Positions 17,546-26,708 of a stretch of DNA of 64,000 nt are shown here, piece by piece. The notes beneath the pieces are model-generated. The model was not told the DNA's origin. It ran no database searches and worked only from the letters and a program-made list of their open reading frames with translations. How positions within the stretch are numbered: the first letter of the stretch is position 1; each line of letters opens with the position of its first letter. The stretch is from positions 620,001-684,000 of the forward strand of contig NZ_QKWN01000001.1 of the NCBI RefSeq assembly GCF_007279655.1, written 5' to 3'. Both the position numbers and the translations under genes were made by a program. Source of the DNA: Robertkochia solimangrovi. Its GTDB lineage: Bacteria > Bacteroidota > Bacteroidia > Flavobacteriales > Flavobacteriaceae.

Positions 17546-18382
17546 ATGACTAAAGTAGATTTCAGATACGCTTCAAATCCGGTAGATGCCAGGAGTTATG
17601 ATACAGAAGCTATTCGCTCACACTTTCTGATTGAATCCTTATTTAAAGCTGACAGTATTCAGCTGACATATTCTATGTACGATCGTTATATCGTAGGTGG
17701 GGTGATGCCGGTATCAAAAGCGCTGAAACTTGAAACGATTGATGAATTGAAATCTGAAAACTTTCTTGATAGAAGAGAACTCGGAATTATTAATGTTGGT
17801 GGTGATGGAAAGGTTACCGTTGACGGAGAAACTTTCGAACTCAAAAAGAAAGAAGCACTTTATGTGGGAAAGGATAATAAAGAAGTGATCTTTGAATCGG
17901 CTGATGGCCAGCAGGCTTTATTCTACATAAACTCGGCACCAGCACATATGGCATTTCCAACCAAGAAGGTAGGTAAGGAAGACGCTGAGGTGATTCAGCT
18001 CGGGGATGAAAAATATGCTAATAAGCGTATTCTGAATAAACTGATCGTAAACAGTATTGTTGAAACCTGTCAATTGCAGATGGGACTTACTGAATTGCTT
18101 CCCGGAAACGTATGGAATACCATGCCGGCACATACCCATGCCAGAAGAATGGAGGCATATTTCTATTTCGATCTTGAAGAAGGGCAAACCATTTGTCATT
18201 TGATGGGAGAACCACAGCACACCAGACATATTTTCCTGCAGTCCAATCAGGCAGTATTATCACCGGAGTGGTCGATCCATAGCGGATCAGGTACTTCAAA
18301 CTATTCCTTTATCTGGGGAATGGCAGGAGAGAATCTCGATTATGGAGATATGGATATGTGTTCACCTGACGAATTAAAATAA
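17546..18382 (+). CDS. kduI: 5-dehydro-4-deoxy-D-glucuronate isomerase (KduI)
   Basis: 278 residues. Isomerises 5-keto-4-deoxyuronate (from unsaturated uronate released by GH105) to 2,5-diketo-3-deoxygluconate. The cupin metal site is visible: H196, H198 and E203 in PAHTHARRMEAYFYF, with a further His in EWSIHSGSGTSNYSFIWGM. Signature segments RYIVGGVMPV, LGIINVGGDGKV and GEPQHTRHIF are intact, and the length matches the family. First gene of a ten-gene operon (17546-28325); kduD starts 5 bp after its stop. Expression is probably repressed by the LacI-type regulator. Confidence 0.97.
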   Translation: MTKVDFRYASNPVDARSYDTEAIRSHFLIESLFKADSIQLTYSMYDRYIVGGVMPVSKALKLETIDELKSENFLDRRELGIINVGGDGKVTVDGETFELKKKEALYVGKDNKEVIFESADGQQALFYINSAPAHMAFPTKKVGKEDAEVIQLGDEKYANKRILNKLIVNSIVETCQLQMGLTELLPGNVWNTMPAHTHARRMEAYFYFDLEEGQTICHLMGEPQHTRHIFLQSNQAVLSPEWSIHSGSGTSNYSFIWGMAGENLDYGDMDMCSPDELK

Positions 18383-18387
18383 CCGAT

Positions 18388-19173
18388 ATGGATCTATTTG
18401 ATTTAACAGGTAAGCGCGCACTTATCACAGGAGGAACTCACGGACTGGGAATGGCGATGGCGGAAGGTCTCGCTGCAGCCGGAGCAGAACTGATCATCAG
18501 TAGCACTACTCCAGCCAAATTAAAGGATGCACTTGCGCATTACTCGAGCCTTGGTTACAAAGCATCGGGGTATCTTTTCGATATTACGGATGAAAAGGAG
18601 GCAGCGAAACAAGTTGCTCTGATGGAGGAAACTGAAGGTCCGGTAGACATTTTGGTAAATAACGCCGGAATCATAAAAAGAGTGATGGCCACCGATATGG
18701 AAATCGCAGATTTTCGCAGGGTTATCGATGTTGATCTGACCGGAGCCTTTATCATGTCGCAGCTGTTTTCAAAACGAATGATCGAAAGAGGGGGTGGAAA
18801 GATTATAAATATCTGTTCCATGATGAGCGAACTGGGAAGGAACAGTGTCTCGGCCTATGCAGCAGCAAAGGGCGGACTGAAGATGCTGACCCGAAGTCTC
18901 GCTACAGAATGGGCGAAACACAATATTCAGGTAAACGGGATAGGTCCCGGTTATTTTGCAACTTCACAGACTGAACCCATTCGAGTGGATGGTCATCCGT
19001 TTAATGATTTTATCGTAGGTAGAACCCCTGCAGGTAGATGGGGGAACCCAGAAGATCTAGCTGGGACAACCGTCTTTCTGGCCTCTAAAGCCAGCGATTT
19101 TGTAAACGGACAAATTATATATGTAGATGGTGGAATTCTGGCCACTATCGGTAAACCCGCCAATGAAAACTAA
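18388..19173 (+). CDS. kduD: 2-dehydro-3-deoxy-D-gluconate 5-dehydrogenase (KduD)
   Basis: 261-residue classical short-chain dehydrogenase. Reduces 2,5-diketo-3-deoxygluconate to KDG with NAD(P)H. The Rossmann motif TGGTHGLG begins near residue 14, NNAG follows, the active site is Y157 and K161 in SAYAAAKGG, and the C terminus ends with the SDR segment FVNGQIIYVDGG. Position directly behind kduI fixes the substrate; on sequence alone a gluconate 5-dehydrogenase would be an alternative. Confidence 0.95.
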   Translation: MDLFDLTGKRALITGGTHGLGMAMAEGLAAAGAELIISSTTPAKLKDALAHYSSLGYKASGYLFDITDEKEAAKQVALMEETEGPVDILVNNAGIIKRVMATDMEIADFRRVIDVDLTGAFIMSQLFSKRMIERGGGKIINICSMMSELGRNSVSAYAAAKGGLKMLTRSLATEWAKHNIQVNGIGPGYFATSQTEPIRVDGHPFNDFIVGRTPAGRWGNPEDLAGTTVFLASKASDFVNGQIIYVDGGILATIGKPANEN

Positions 19174-19184
19174 GTATCCGACCG

Positions 19185-20606
19185 ATGAAAAATAACCCAT
19201 CGTTTATACACGATAATTTCCTGCTGGAGAATACATACGCACAGCAATTATATCATGACTATGCATCTGCGATGCCGATCATCGATTATCATTGTCACCT
19301 GTCTCCAAAATCGATCGCGGAAGATGAGGTCTTTAAGAACCTTACCCATGTTTGGATCTATGGAGATCACTATAAATGGAGAGCCATGCGTGCCCTGGGC
19401 GTAAATGAAAAATTTATTACCGGAGATGCTACCGATGCAGAAAAATTCCAGAAATGGGGTGAATCTGTACCCTATACCATGCGAAACCCACTGTATCATT
19501 GGACGCATCTGGAGTTAGCAAGGTATTTCGGAATCACGGATCTGCTCAATGCAGATTCTGCTCCTGCTATCTATGAGAAAGCCAGTGGCCTCCTGAATAC
19601 TTCGGAATACAGTTGCCGAAATCTTTTGAGAAAAATGAATGTTGAGGTGGTTTGTACAACAGAAGATCCGATTGATACGCTTGAATACCATCAGCAACTG
19701 GAGGGATCCGGATTGGAGATCCACGTAAGCACAGCTTTTCGTCCGGATAAGGCGATTCTGATTCATTCGGAAGGATATAATGATTACCTCAATCAGCTTG
19801 AAAAGGCCTCAGGGAAAAGTATTAATACGTATAAGGATCTTCTGGATGCCCTTGAAAGTCGTATTGCCTATTTCCATGATAACGGCTGCAAGCTTTCTGA
19901 TCACGGCCTCGATTACCTGCCGTTTTCAAAAGGTAGTGAAAAGGAGTTGGTCGATATTTTTGCAAAGAGAAGAAAGGGAGGAGCGCTGACCATGGAGGAA
20001 TCTCATAAGTTCCAGACGGGTATCCTATTGTTCCTTTCAGAACAATATCATAAACTGGGCTGGGTACAACAATTTCACCTTGGAGCTCTTCGGAATAATA
20101 ACCGAAGAATGCTGAGTAAGCTGGGGCCCGATACAGGCTGGGATTCTATAGGAGATTTTGCTCAGGCAAGCAATCTGTCTGCATTCCTGAATGAACTTGA
20201 TGGGAAGGATACACTTACCAAAACCATATTATACAACCTGAATCCCGCCGATAATGAAGTGATGGCTACCATGATCGGTAATTTTAACGATGGCTCGGTT
20301 CGAGGAAAGGTGCAGTTCGGTTCCGGTTGGTGGTTTTTAGACCAGAAACAAGGGATTATAGAACAATTGAATGCACTTTCCAATATGGGAGTCGTTAGTA
20401 CCTTTATTGGAATGCTCACCGATTCAAGGAGTTTTCTCTCGTATCCGCGTCATGAGTATTTCAGAAGAGTGCTGTGTAACCTGTTCGGAAAAGAGATCGC
20501 AAGCGGAGAATTACCGGAAGATTTACCCTGGATCGGTAAGATCATTCAGGACATCTGCTATAACAATGCCCGAAACTATTTTAATTACCCAACTATTAAG
20601 AAATAA
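19185..20606 (+). CDS. uxaC: Glucuronate/galacturonate isomerase (UxaC)
   Basis: 473 residues. Isomerises D-galacturonate to D-tagaturonate (and D-glucuronate to D-fructuronate). Amidohydrolase-type barrel: DYHCHLSP with H36 and H38 near the start, the family segments MRNPLYHWTHLEL and CTTEDPIDTLEYH, and FGSGWWFLDQK and SYPRHEYFRRVLCNLFG near the end. Full length, no signal peptide, cytoplasmic. It links the galacturonate branch to uxaB and uxaA downstream; it starts 11 bp after kduD and ends 14 bp before kdgK. Confidence 0.96.
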   Translation: MKNNPSFIHDNFLLENTYAQQLYHDYASAMPIIDYHCHLSPKSIAEDEVFKNLTHVWIYGDHYKWRAMRALGVNEKFITGDATDAEKFQKWGESVPYTMRNPLYHWTHLELARYFGITDLLNADSAPAIYEKASGLLNTSEYSCRNLLRKMNVEVVCTTEDPIDTLEYHQQLEGSGLEIHVSTAFRPDKAILIHSEGYNDYLNQLEKASGKSINTYKDLLDALESRIAYFHDNGCKLSDHGLDYLPFSKGSEKELVDIFAKRRKGGALTMEESHKFQTGILLFLSEQYHKLGWVQQFHLGALRNNNRRMLSKLGPDTGWDSIGDFAQASNLSAFLNELDGKDTLTKTILYNLNPADNEVMATMIGNFNDGSVRGKVQFGSGWWFLDQKQGIIEQLNALSNMGVVSTFIGMLTDSRSFLSYPRHEYFRRVLCNLFGKEIASGELPEDLPWIGKIIQDICYNNARNYFNYPTIKK

Positions 20607-20620
20607 ACACCGATATACTT

Positions 20621-21631
20621 TTGAAGAAAGTTGTTGCTTTAGGAGAAGTTCTACTTCGTTTATCCACCAAGGATTTCCTGAAATTCGCTCAGGCAGGTGA
20701 GTTCAATGCCGATTTCGGCGGAAGTGAATTCAATGTGGTTGCTTCGGCGGCCAATTTCGGAATGAAGGCCGGTTTTGTAACCCGTTTGCCGGATAATGAT
20801 ATAGGGAAATGTGCCCTCATGGAAATGAACCGATTCAACGTAGATACCGATAATGTTGTTTTCGGAGGAGACAGAATGGGAATTTATTTTCTTGAAAAAG
20901 GGGCTTCTATCAGAGGAAGTAAGATCATTTACGATCGTAAGAATTCCGGATTTGCAAGCCTTGAAAAAGGGATGATCGACTGGGAGAAGACCTTTGAGGG
21001 TGCGACCTGGTTTCATTGGTCAGGAATAACCCCAGGCGTTTCTCAGGGTGCAGCGGATGTATGTCTGGAAGGATTGAAGGCGGCTCGGGAGATGGGACTT
21101 ACTATATCTACCGATTTTAATTATCGCGCTAATCTCTGGAATTATGGTAAATCTCCTTCTGAGATCATGGAAGAGATGGTCGGACTTTGCGATGTTGTTC
21201 TTGCGGGTGACTACGCTGCCAGTCAGTATTTCGGAATCGAAGTTTCCGGAAAGGATGAAGGTGAACGACAGATGTCGCTTTGTGACCAACTTCGTAAAAG
21301 ATTTCCGGCTTTGAAATCGATCGCTATTACCACGCGTGGGAATATCAGTGCGTTGCACAATACCTGGTCTGCGGTGATCGATGTTGAAGGTATGCGATAT
21401 GCTTCCAGTACTTATGATATAACACATATCGTAGACAGGATTGGAGCCGGCGACAGTTTTATGGGAGCACTGATTTACGGGCTTAACCATTTCGATCCGC
21501 AAAAGGCCATTGAATTTGCAGTGGCTGCATCAACTTTAAAACACACGATCTATGGAGATGTAAATCTTGTCACGCATCAGGAAGTTGAGGCGTTGATGGG
21601 AGGAGATACTTCCGGGAGAGTTAATCGATAA
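20621..21631 (+). CDS. kdgK: 2-keto-3-deoxygluconate kinase (KdgK)
   Basis: 336-residue PfkB-family sugar kinase phosphorylating KDG to KDPG. The start is TTG 20621 (KKVVALGEVLLRLS follows); no in-frame ATG exists between the uxaC stop and it, and the next Met would cut the first strand. GGSEFNVVASAANFG is the substrate-binding signature and DRIGAGDSFMGALIYGL contains the catalytic Asp of the second PfkB signature. Position between uxaC and the aldolase gene fixes the substrate. An insertion after residue 200 (SGKDEGERQMSL) makes it slightly longer than E. coli KdgK. Confidence 0.93.
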   Translation: MKKVVALGEVLLRLSTKDFLKFAQAGEFNADFGGSEFNVVASAANFGMKAGFVTRLPDNDIGKCALMEMNRFNVDTDNVVFGGDRMGIYFLEKGASIRGSKIIYDRKNSGFASLEKGMIDWEKTFEGATWFHWSGITPGVSQGAADVCLEGLKAAREMGLTISTDFNYRANLWNYGKSPSEIMEEMVGLCDVVLAGDYAASQYFGIEVSGKDEGERQMSLCDQLRKRFPALKSIAITTRGNISALHNTWSAVIDVEGMRYASSTYDITHIVDRIGAGDSFMGALIYGLNHFDPQKAIEFAVAASTLKHTIYGDVNLVTHQEVEALMGGDTSGRVNR

Positions 21632-21644
21632 AAGAATAGATTCT

Positions 21645-22310
21645 ATGAGTGAATTTAGCAGAATAGACGTGATACGTACCATGACCGATACCGGACTCGT
21701 ACCCCTGTTTTATCATCCGGATAGCGAGGTGATGCAAAATGTCGTTCAGGCTTGTTATCGCGGGGGAGCCCGCGTCTTTGAGTTTACCAGTCGGGGAGCC
21801 TTCGCTCATGAGATTTTCGCTGAACTCAAGAAGTTTACAGCCAGAGAATGTCCGGAAATGATGCTTGGAGTAGGTTCTGTGACCGATGCGGCTGCCGCAT
21901 CTTTGTACATGAATCTGGGAGCATCCTTTGTGATCACGCCGGTTTTCAGAGAGGATATTGCGGTCGTCTGTAACCGAAGAAAGGTCTTGTGGTCTCCGGG
22001 TTGTGGAACCCTGACCGAGATCGCAAAGGCAGAGGAGTTTGGCTGTGAGATCGTAAAGCTCTTTCCAGGTTCTGTTTACGGACCATCCTTCGTGAAAGCG
22101 ATCAAGGGTCCTTGCCCATGGACCAGCATCATGCCAACAGGCGGGGTTACACCAGACCCTGATAATCTGAAAGGCTGGTTCAATGCAGGAGTTACCTGTG
22201 TGGGTATGGGCTCACAATTGATTACCTCCGAAATCATTGAGAACGGAGATTACGATGTGCTGGAACAACAGGTGCATCAGGTGCTGAAGACCATTGCCGG
22301 ATTGCGGTAA
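21645..22310 (+). CDS. kdgA: KDPG/KHG aldolase (KdgA/Eda)
   Basis: 221-residue class I aldolase splitting 2-keto-3-deoxy-6-phosphogluconate to pyruvate and glyceraldehyde-3-phosphate. The catalytic Glu is E46 (VFEFTSRG) and the Schiff-base Lys is K138 (EIVKLFPGS); LGVGSVTD and MPTGGVTPD line the phosphate and substrate site. Full length and cytoplasmic. It follows kdgK by 13 bp and precedes the TRAP genes by 77 bp, the largest gap class in the operon. Confidence 0.95.
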   Translation: MSEFSRIDVIRTMTDTGLVPLFYHPDSEVMQNVVQACYRGGARVFEFTSRGAFAHEIFAELKKFTARECPEMMLGVGSVTDAAAASLYMNLGASFVITPVFREDIAVVCNRRKVLWSPGCGTLTEIAKAEEFGCEIVKLFPGSVYGPSFVKAIKGPCPWTSIMPTGGVTPDPDNLKGWFNAGVTCVGMGSQLITSEIIENGDYDVLEQQVHQVLKTIAGLR

Positions 22311-22387
22311 TACGAATCACCAGCCTATATCCGTATGAATTTCGGCTATAGGGAAACACCAACTGACTTAGACTTAGACTTTACATA

Positions 22388-23368
22388 ATGAAAAACAAAC
22401 TACTAATCTTGTTATCCTTGTTGGTAACAGGGGCTCTTGTGGGGTGCTCCCAGGGAAAACAACATCGCGTGATCAAATTAGGTCACGGGCTGGATGTAAA
22501 CCATTCAGTTCATAAGGCGATGGTGAAGATGGGAGAAGACCTCGAAGAGATCTCCGGAGGGGAACTCACACTTGAGATCTATCCAAGCCAGCAACTGGGA
22601 ACGGAAAGAGAATGTCTTGAACTCCTTCAGATCGGGAGCCTCGACATGACAAAGGTTTCTGTTGGGGTACTTGAAAATTTTGCGCCCAAGCTGAGAGTGC
22701 TGGGACTCCCATTCCTTTTTCGGGATAAAGAACATTGTTTTAAAGTACTGGACGGCCCCATAGGACAGCAACTGTTGAATGAAGGCGAAAAATACTGGTT
22801 AAAAGGACTCGGTTATTATGATGCCGGAAGTCGCAGCTTTTATACGATGACCAAACCGGTGAATACACCGGAGGACCTGAACGGGATGAAGATCCGTGTT
22901 ATGGAAAGTGTGACTGCGATGGATATGGTACGTAATTTTGGAGGATCACCGACACCGATCTCCTGGGGTGAACTCTATACCGCTTTGCAACAAGGCGTGG
23001 TTGACGGTGCAGAGAATAATCCTCCCAGCTTCTATCTTTCGAGACACTATGAAGTATGTAAATACTATTCACTCGATGAGCACACCATGCTTCCGGATGT
23101 TCTGGTCGCTGGAACTCAGCTGTGGGAAAGCCTTAGTGAACAACAACGAAAATGGCTGAGTGAGGCAGTGAATCGTTCAGTGAGCTATCAGCGGAAACTT
23201 TGGGCCGAATCAGAAAAAGAAGCACTTGAAGCTGTTCAGGCAGCCGGGGTTGAGGTTATACGGCCTGATAAAGAACCCTTCGCTGAAAAAGTAGCCCCGA
23301 TCTTTGAAGCTTATAAGGAAGATGCCGAAATGAACCAATTGATCGAATCCATCAAAAACACCCGCTAG
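22388..23368 (+). CDS. dctP: TRAP transporter substrate-binding lipoprotein (DctP)
   Basis: 326 residues with a lipoprotein signal (LVTGALVGC, lipidated Cys C20), then a DctP-type solute-binding domain: IKLGHGLDVNHSVHKAM, EEISGGELTLEIYPSQQLG, GMKIRVMESVTAMDMVRNFGGSPTP and the conserved Arg/Asn region QQGVVDGAENNPPSFY. It delivers an acidic sugar, by context galacturonate or a product of pectin breakdown, to DctQM. Lipidation rather than free periplasmic export is worth noting. The upstream 77 bp holds a CTTAGACTTAGACTT repeat only. Confidence 0.93.
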   Translation: MKNKLLILLSLLVTGALVGCSQGKQHRVIKLGHGLDVNHSVHKAMVKMGEDLEEISGGELTLEIYPSQQLGTERECLELLQIGSLDMTKVSVGVLENFAPKLRVLGLPFLFRDKEHCFKVLDGPIGQQLLNEGEKYWLKGLGYYDAGSRSFYTMTKPVNTPEDLNGMKIRVMESVTAMDMVRNFGGSPTPISWGELYTALQQGVVDGAENNPPSFYLSRHYEVCKYYSLDEHTMLPDVLVAGTQLWESLSEQQRKWLSEAVNRSVSYQRKLWAESEKEALEAVQAAGVEVIRPDKEPFAEKVAPIFEAYKEDAEMNQLIESIKNTR

Positions 23369-23406
23369 AACTTTAACAGACTTTACAAATTAACCAACAG
23401 GAAACA

Positions 23407-23877
23407 ATGAACACGTTACGAAAATCAATAGACACGATCCTGGGAAAGGTATTGGTGGTGATCATGGGAGTCATGGTGATCAACGTACTTTGGCAGGTAT
23501 TCACCCGGTACGTCGTAGGTATACCCAGTTCCTTTACGGATGAACTGGCTCGGTATTTAATGATCTGGCTCGGGATACTCGGTGCAGCTTATGTATCCGG
23601 ACGCAGAATGCATGTCGCAATCGATGTATTACCCGCTAAGGCAGGAGACAGAACGCAAAAGCGATTGAAGGTGCTTGTGAATATTCTCATTATTCTTTTT
23701 GCCTTCTTTGGCTTTGTGGTAGGTGGCGCAAGACTGGTGTATATCACCTATATACTCGGACAACAATCTCCTGCCCTGCAAATACCGCTGGCACTGGTTT
23801 ACGTTGTTTTACCGTTGAGCGGACTGCTTATTATTTTTTACAAAAGTACTGACCTTCTAAACCCCGAAATATCATGA
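23407..23877 (+). CDS. dctQ: TRAP transporter small membrane subunit (DctQ)
   Basis: 156 residues, four predicted helices (about 14-35, 48-66, 85-107, 125-145). The DctQ signature is visible in WQVFTRYVVGIPSSFTDELARYLMIWLGILGAAYVSGRR. It pairs with DctM to form the membrane unit. The stop overlaps the dctM start (ATGA), so the two are translationally coupled. Confidence 0.93.
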   Translation: MNTLRKSIDTILGKVLVVIMGVMVINVLWQVFTRYVVGIPSSFTDELARYLMIWLGILGAAYVSGRRMHVAIDVLPAKAGDRTQKRLKVLVNILIILFAFFGFVVGGARLVYITYILGQQSPALQIPLALVYVVLPLSGLLIIFYKSTDLLNPEIS

Positions 23878-25172
23878 TGGAATTTATCCCAATTATCGTT
23901 TTGGTGGTCAGTTTTCTGGTCTTGCTCGCTATCGGAACACCCGTGGCCTGGAGTATTGCCATCTCATCATTACTGACGATGCTGGTATCGATTCCGGCAT
24001 TACCCGCCTACACCACAGTAGCACAACGGATCGGCGCAGGACTGGACAGTTTTGCATTGCTGGCTATCCCCTTTTTCATTCTTTCCGGACAATTGATGAA
24101 CAAGGGAGGGATCGCCCAAAGATTGATAGAATTTGCTAAGACGCTCGTAGGAGCACTTCCGGGCGGACTTGCTTTGATCAATATCATTGCAGCCATGCTC
24201 ATGGGAGCAATCGCCGGATCGGCTATGGCTTCTGCCTCTGCGATGGGAAGTATTCTCGGACCGGAGATGGAAAAGGAAGGATATTCGAAGGAGTTCGGTG
24301 CTGCGGTGAATATCACTTCGGCAACGACCGGATTAGTGATACCGCCGAGTAACGTGTTGATCGTGTATTCACTTGCCAGTGGAGGTGCCTCCATTGCAGC
24401 CTTGTTTCTGGCCGGGTATATTCCAGGAATCCTTACCGGACTTTTTTTAATGCTGGTAGCGATGTTCTGGGCTAAGAAGAAGAAATATAAAACAGGTAAA
24501 CGGAGTTCTCTGAAAAGAGTAGTCAGAACCTTTGTAGACGCATTTCCAAGTCTTATGCTGCTGGTCGTTGTGATCGGCGGAATCGTAACCGGAATATTCA
24601 CTGCAACAGAGGCCTCTGCCATCGCTGTACTGTATACGCTCATCCTCGGTTTTATCTATCGGGAAGTTAAGATAAAAGACCTGCCACAAATTCTGTTGGA
24701 TTCTTCGGCAACCACAGCGATCGTAATGCTGCTGATCGGAGCATCCATGAGTATGTCATGGGTAATGTCTTATGAGAATATTCCTCAGAGTATCAGTGAT
24801 GCGCTTTTGGGAATAAGTGATAATAAGGTAGTGATACTTTTGATCATTAACCTGATCCTGCTGTTCGTAGGAATCTTTATGGATATGACTCCGGCTGTAC
24901 TGATCTTTACACCGATCTTCTTGCCGGTAGTGACCAAATTGGGGATGGATCCGGTACATTTCGGGATCATTATGGTACTGAATCTTTGTATAGGTCTATG
25001 TACACCACCTGTTGGCTCGGTATTGTTTGTTGGAGTCGGGGTCGCACAGACCTCCATTGAAAAGGTGATAAAACCATTGATTCCCCTGTTTCTGGCGATG
25101 ATCGTAGCCTTGTTCCTCGTAACCTATGTGCCACAGCTCACCATGTGGTTGCCGGAATTATTCGATTTATAA
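23874..25172 (+). CDS. dctM: TRAP transporter large permease (DctM)
   Basis: 432-residue DctM permease with about 12 membrane segments. Family segments: GTPVAWSIAISS, SFALLAIPFFILSGQLMNKGGIAQRL, MGAIAGSAMASASAMGSILGPEM, TTGLVIPPSNVLIVYS, and GIFMDMTPAVLIFTPIFLPV with LCIGLCTPPVGSVLFVG near the end. It probably imports uronates using a sodium gradient. ATG 23874 overlaps dctQ; ATG 23877 is an alternative. A 7-bp-stem hairpin follows in the 77-bp gap before uxaB. Confidence 0.95.
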   Translation: MMEFIPIIVLVVSFLVLLAIGTPVAWSIAISSLLTMLVSIPALPAYTTVAQRIGAGLDSFALLAIPFFILSGQLMNKGGIAQRLIEFAKTLVGALPGGLALINIIAAMLMGAIAGSAMASASAMGSILGPEMEKEGYSKEFGAAVNITSATTGLVIPPSNVLIVYSLASGGASIAALFLAGYIPGILTGLFLMLVAMFWAKKKKYKTGKRSSLKRVVRTFVDAFPSLMLLVVVIGGIVTGIFTATEASAIAVLYTLILGFIYREVKIKDLPQILLDSSATTAIVMLLIGASMSMSWVMSYENIPQSISDALLGISDNKVVILLIINLILLFVGIFMDMTPAVLIFTPIFLPVVTKLGMDPVHFGIIMVLNLCIGLCTPPVGSVLFVGVGVAQTSIEKVIKPLIPLFLAMIVALFLVTYVPQLTMWLPELFDL

Positions 25173-25195
25173 AACAAAATATATAAATAATATTA

Positions 25196-25212
25196 CGTGT
25201 TCTGTGAACACG
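25196..25212. repeat. Inverted repeat between dctM and uxaB
   Basis: CGTGTTC TGT GAACACG, a perfect 7-bp stem with a 3-base loop and no T tract, 37 bp before the uxaB ATG. It could be an mRNA hairpin separating transporter and enzyme expression, or a protein-binding dyad; nothing in the sequence decides. Confidence 0.5.
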
Positions 25213-25249
25213 GCGACAAGTTCGCTAAAGACAACTAAATAACAATCAA

Positions 25250-26689
25250 ATGAAAGCATTGAACAGAAAAGAAGCCGGATTGGAAGAAAATTTACCGATC
25301 AGGGTTTTGCAGTTCGGGGAAGGTAATTTCCTGAGAGCCTTCGTGGATTATGCCATCCAGGAACTCAACGAACATGCTGGTTTTAACGGAGGCGTGGCTG
25401 TCGTTCAGCCGATCGACCGCGGACTCGTTAATATGCTTAACGATCAGGACGGACTCTACACCTTGTTTATGAAAGGCGTATCCAAAGGAAAGGTCATCGA
25501 AGATAAAAAACTGGTTTCATCAATCGTTAAGGGTATCGATCCATATACATCCTATGAATCTTATCTTGAACTGGCAAGGCTGGACACTCTGGATTTTGTC
25601 TTTTCCAACACTACAGAAGCCGGAATTTCCTTTGACGAAAAGGATACCCCGGAGATGACACCGCCAAATTCATATCCGGCTAAACTTACCAGGTTCCTGT
25701 TAGAACGCTATCGCCATTTTGAAGGGGCAGCCGATAAAGGTTTAACAATCATTCCGTGTGAACTCATCAATTATAATTCAGATACCTTAAAAGATATCAT
25801 TCTGCAATACAGTGATCTTTGGAGGCTCGAAGAAGGATTCAGGAAGTGGATCATCCAATCGAACAGCTTTCACAATACATTGGTAGACCGTATCGTGCCT
25901 GGGTATCCTAAAGATGAAATAGAAGCCTATAACAGTCAACTTGATTATAAAGATAATCTGATCGTAACCGCAGAGGCATTCTTTCTTTGGGTGATCGAGG
26001 GGGATGAGGAATTAATGAAGAAACTTCCATTCGACCGAACAGATCTAAATGTTCTATTCGTAAATAATATGCAACCTTACCGCACCCGTAAGGTACGTAT
26101 TCTGAATGGGGCACATACTGCACTGGTGCCTATGTCGATACTTTATGGGAATGTTACCGTAAAGGAGTCTGTAGATAATGCATTCACCGGTAAATACCTT
26201 CATGATACGGTATTCGAGGAAATCATTCCTACCCTTGATCTGGAAAGGAAGGAATTGGTTACGTTTGCAGAAGAGGTTTTCGATCGGTTCAGAAACCCTT
26301 TTATAAAGCACTTACTCGCCAGTATTGCTCTGAATTCGATCTCTAAATTTAAGGTTAGGGTACTACCGAGTCTTTTAAATTATATCGATAAATGTAATCG
26401 ATTACCCTTAAATTTGTGTTTTTCCTTTGCAGCGTTGATCCGTTTCTATAAAGGAGAATGGCAGGGTGAGACGCTTCCTGTTAATGATAATGCGGAAATA
26501 GTCGCCTTTTTTAATGAGGTTTGGAAGGAAAATGATTATCTTATAATTACAGAGAAAGTATTGAAGAATGCTTCCTTTTGGGATGAGGATCTCTCCATGA
26601 GACCAGACCTGACGGAAGCTGTGGCAAAAGCGCTGGAGCTTATCGATACCAAAGGGATAGAAGGAGGATACCAGTCTTTCGTGAAATGA
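25250..26689 (+). CDS. uxaB: Tagaturonate reductase (altronate oxidoreductase, UxaB)
   Basis: 479-residue long-chain polyol/mannitol dehydrogenase family. Reduces D-tagaturonate to D-altronate with NADH. N-terminal Rossmann segment VLQFGEGNFLRAFVDYAIQELNE; the catalytic region RKVRILNGAHTALVPMSILYG (the Lys and the NGAHT motif are family hallmarks); C-terminal helical domain. Full length. Context between DctM and UxaA favours UxaB over UxuB (fructuronate reductase). A copy of the LacI-type operator lies inside its 3' part (26393-26406). Confidence 0.93.
   Translation: MKALNRKEAGLEENLPIRVLQFGEGNFLRAFVDYAIQELNEHAGFNGGVAVVQPIDRGLVNMLNDQDGLYTLFMKGVSKGKVIEDKKLVSSIVKGIDPYTSYESYLELARLDTLDFVFSNTTEAGISFDEKDTPEMTPPNSYPAKLTRFLLERYRHFEGAADKGLTIIPCELINYNSDTLKDIILQYSDLWRLEEGFRKWIIQSNSFHNTLVDRIVPGYPKDEIEAYNSQLDYKDNLIVTAEAFFLWVIEGDEELMKKLPFDRTDLNVLFVNNMQPYRTRKVRILNGAHTALVPMSILYGNVTVKESVDNAFTGKYLHDTVFEEIIPTLDLERKELVTFAEEVFDRFRNPFIKHLLASIALNSISKFKVRVLPSLLNYIDKCNRLPLNLCFSFAALIRFYKGEWQGETLPVNDNAEIVAFFNEVWKENDYLIITEKVLKNASFWDEDLSMRPDLTEAVAKALELIDTKGIEGGYQSFVK
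26393..26406. promoter_or_regulatory. Intragenic LacI-type operator copy in uxaB
   Basis: TGTAATCGATTACC, 13 of 14 positions identical to the kduI operator and holding the full 12-bp core GTAATCGATTAC. It lies within codons for CNRLP, about 300 bp before uxaA. It could be an auxiliary or roadblock site, or chance; the 12-bp core is unlikely by chance in 64 kb. Confidence 0.5.
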
Positions 26690-26708
26690 TTCAATTAAAA
26701 AGTAACGT

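Noticed and set aside
24008-24643. 211-codon minus-strand frame inside dctM
   Set aside because: Antisense shadow of a hydrophobic membrane protein gene, rich in Pro/Ser/Ala, without support.
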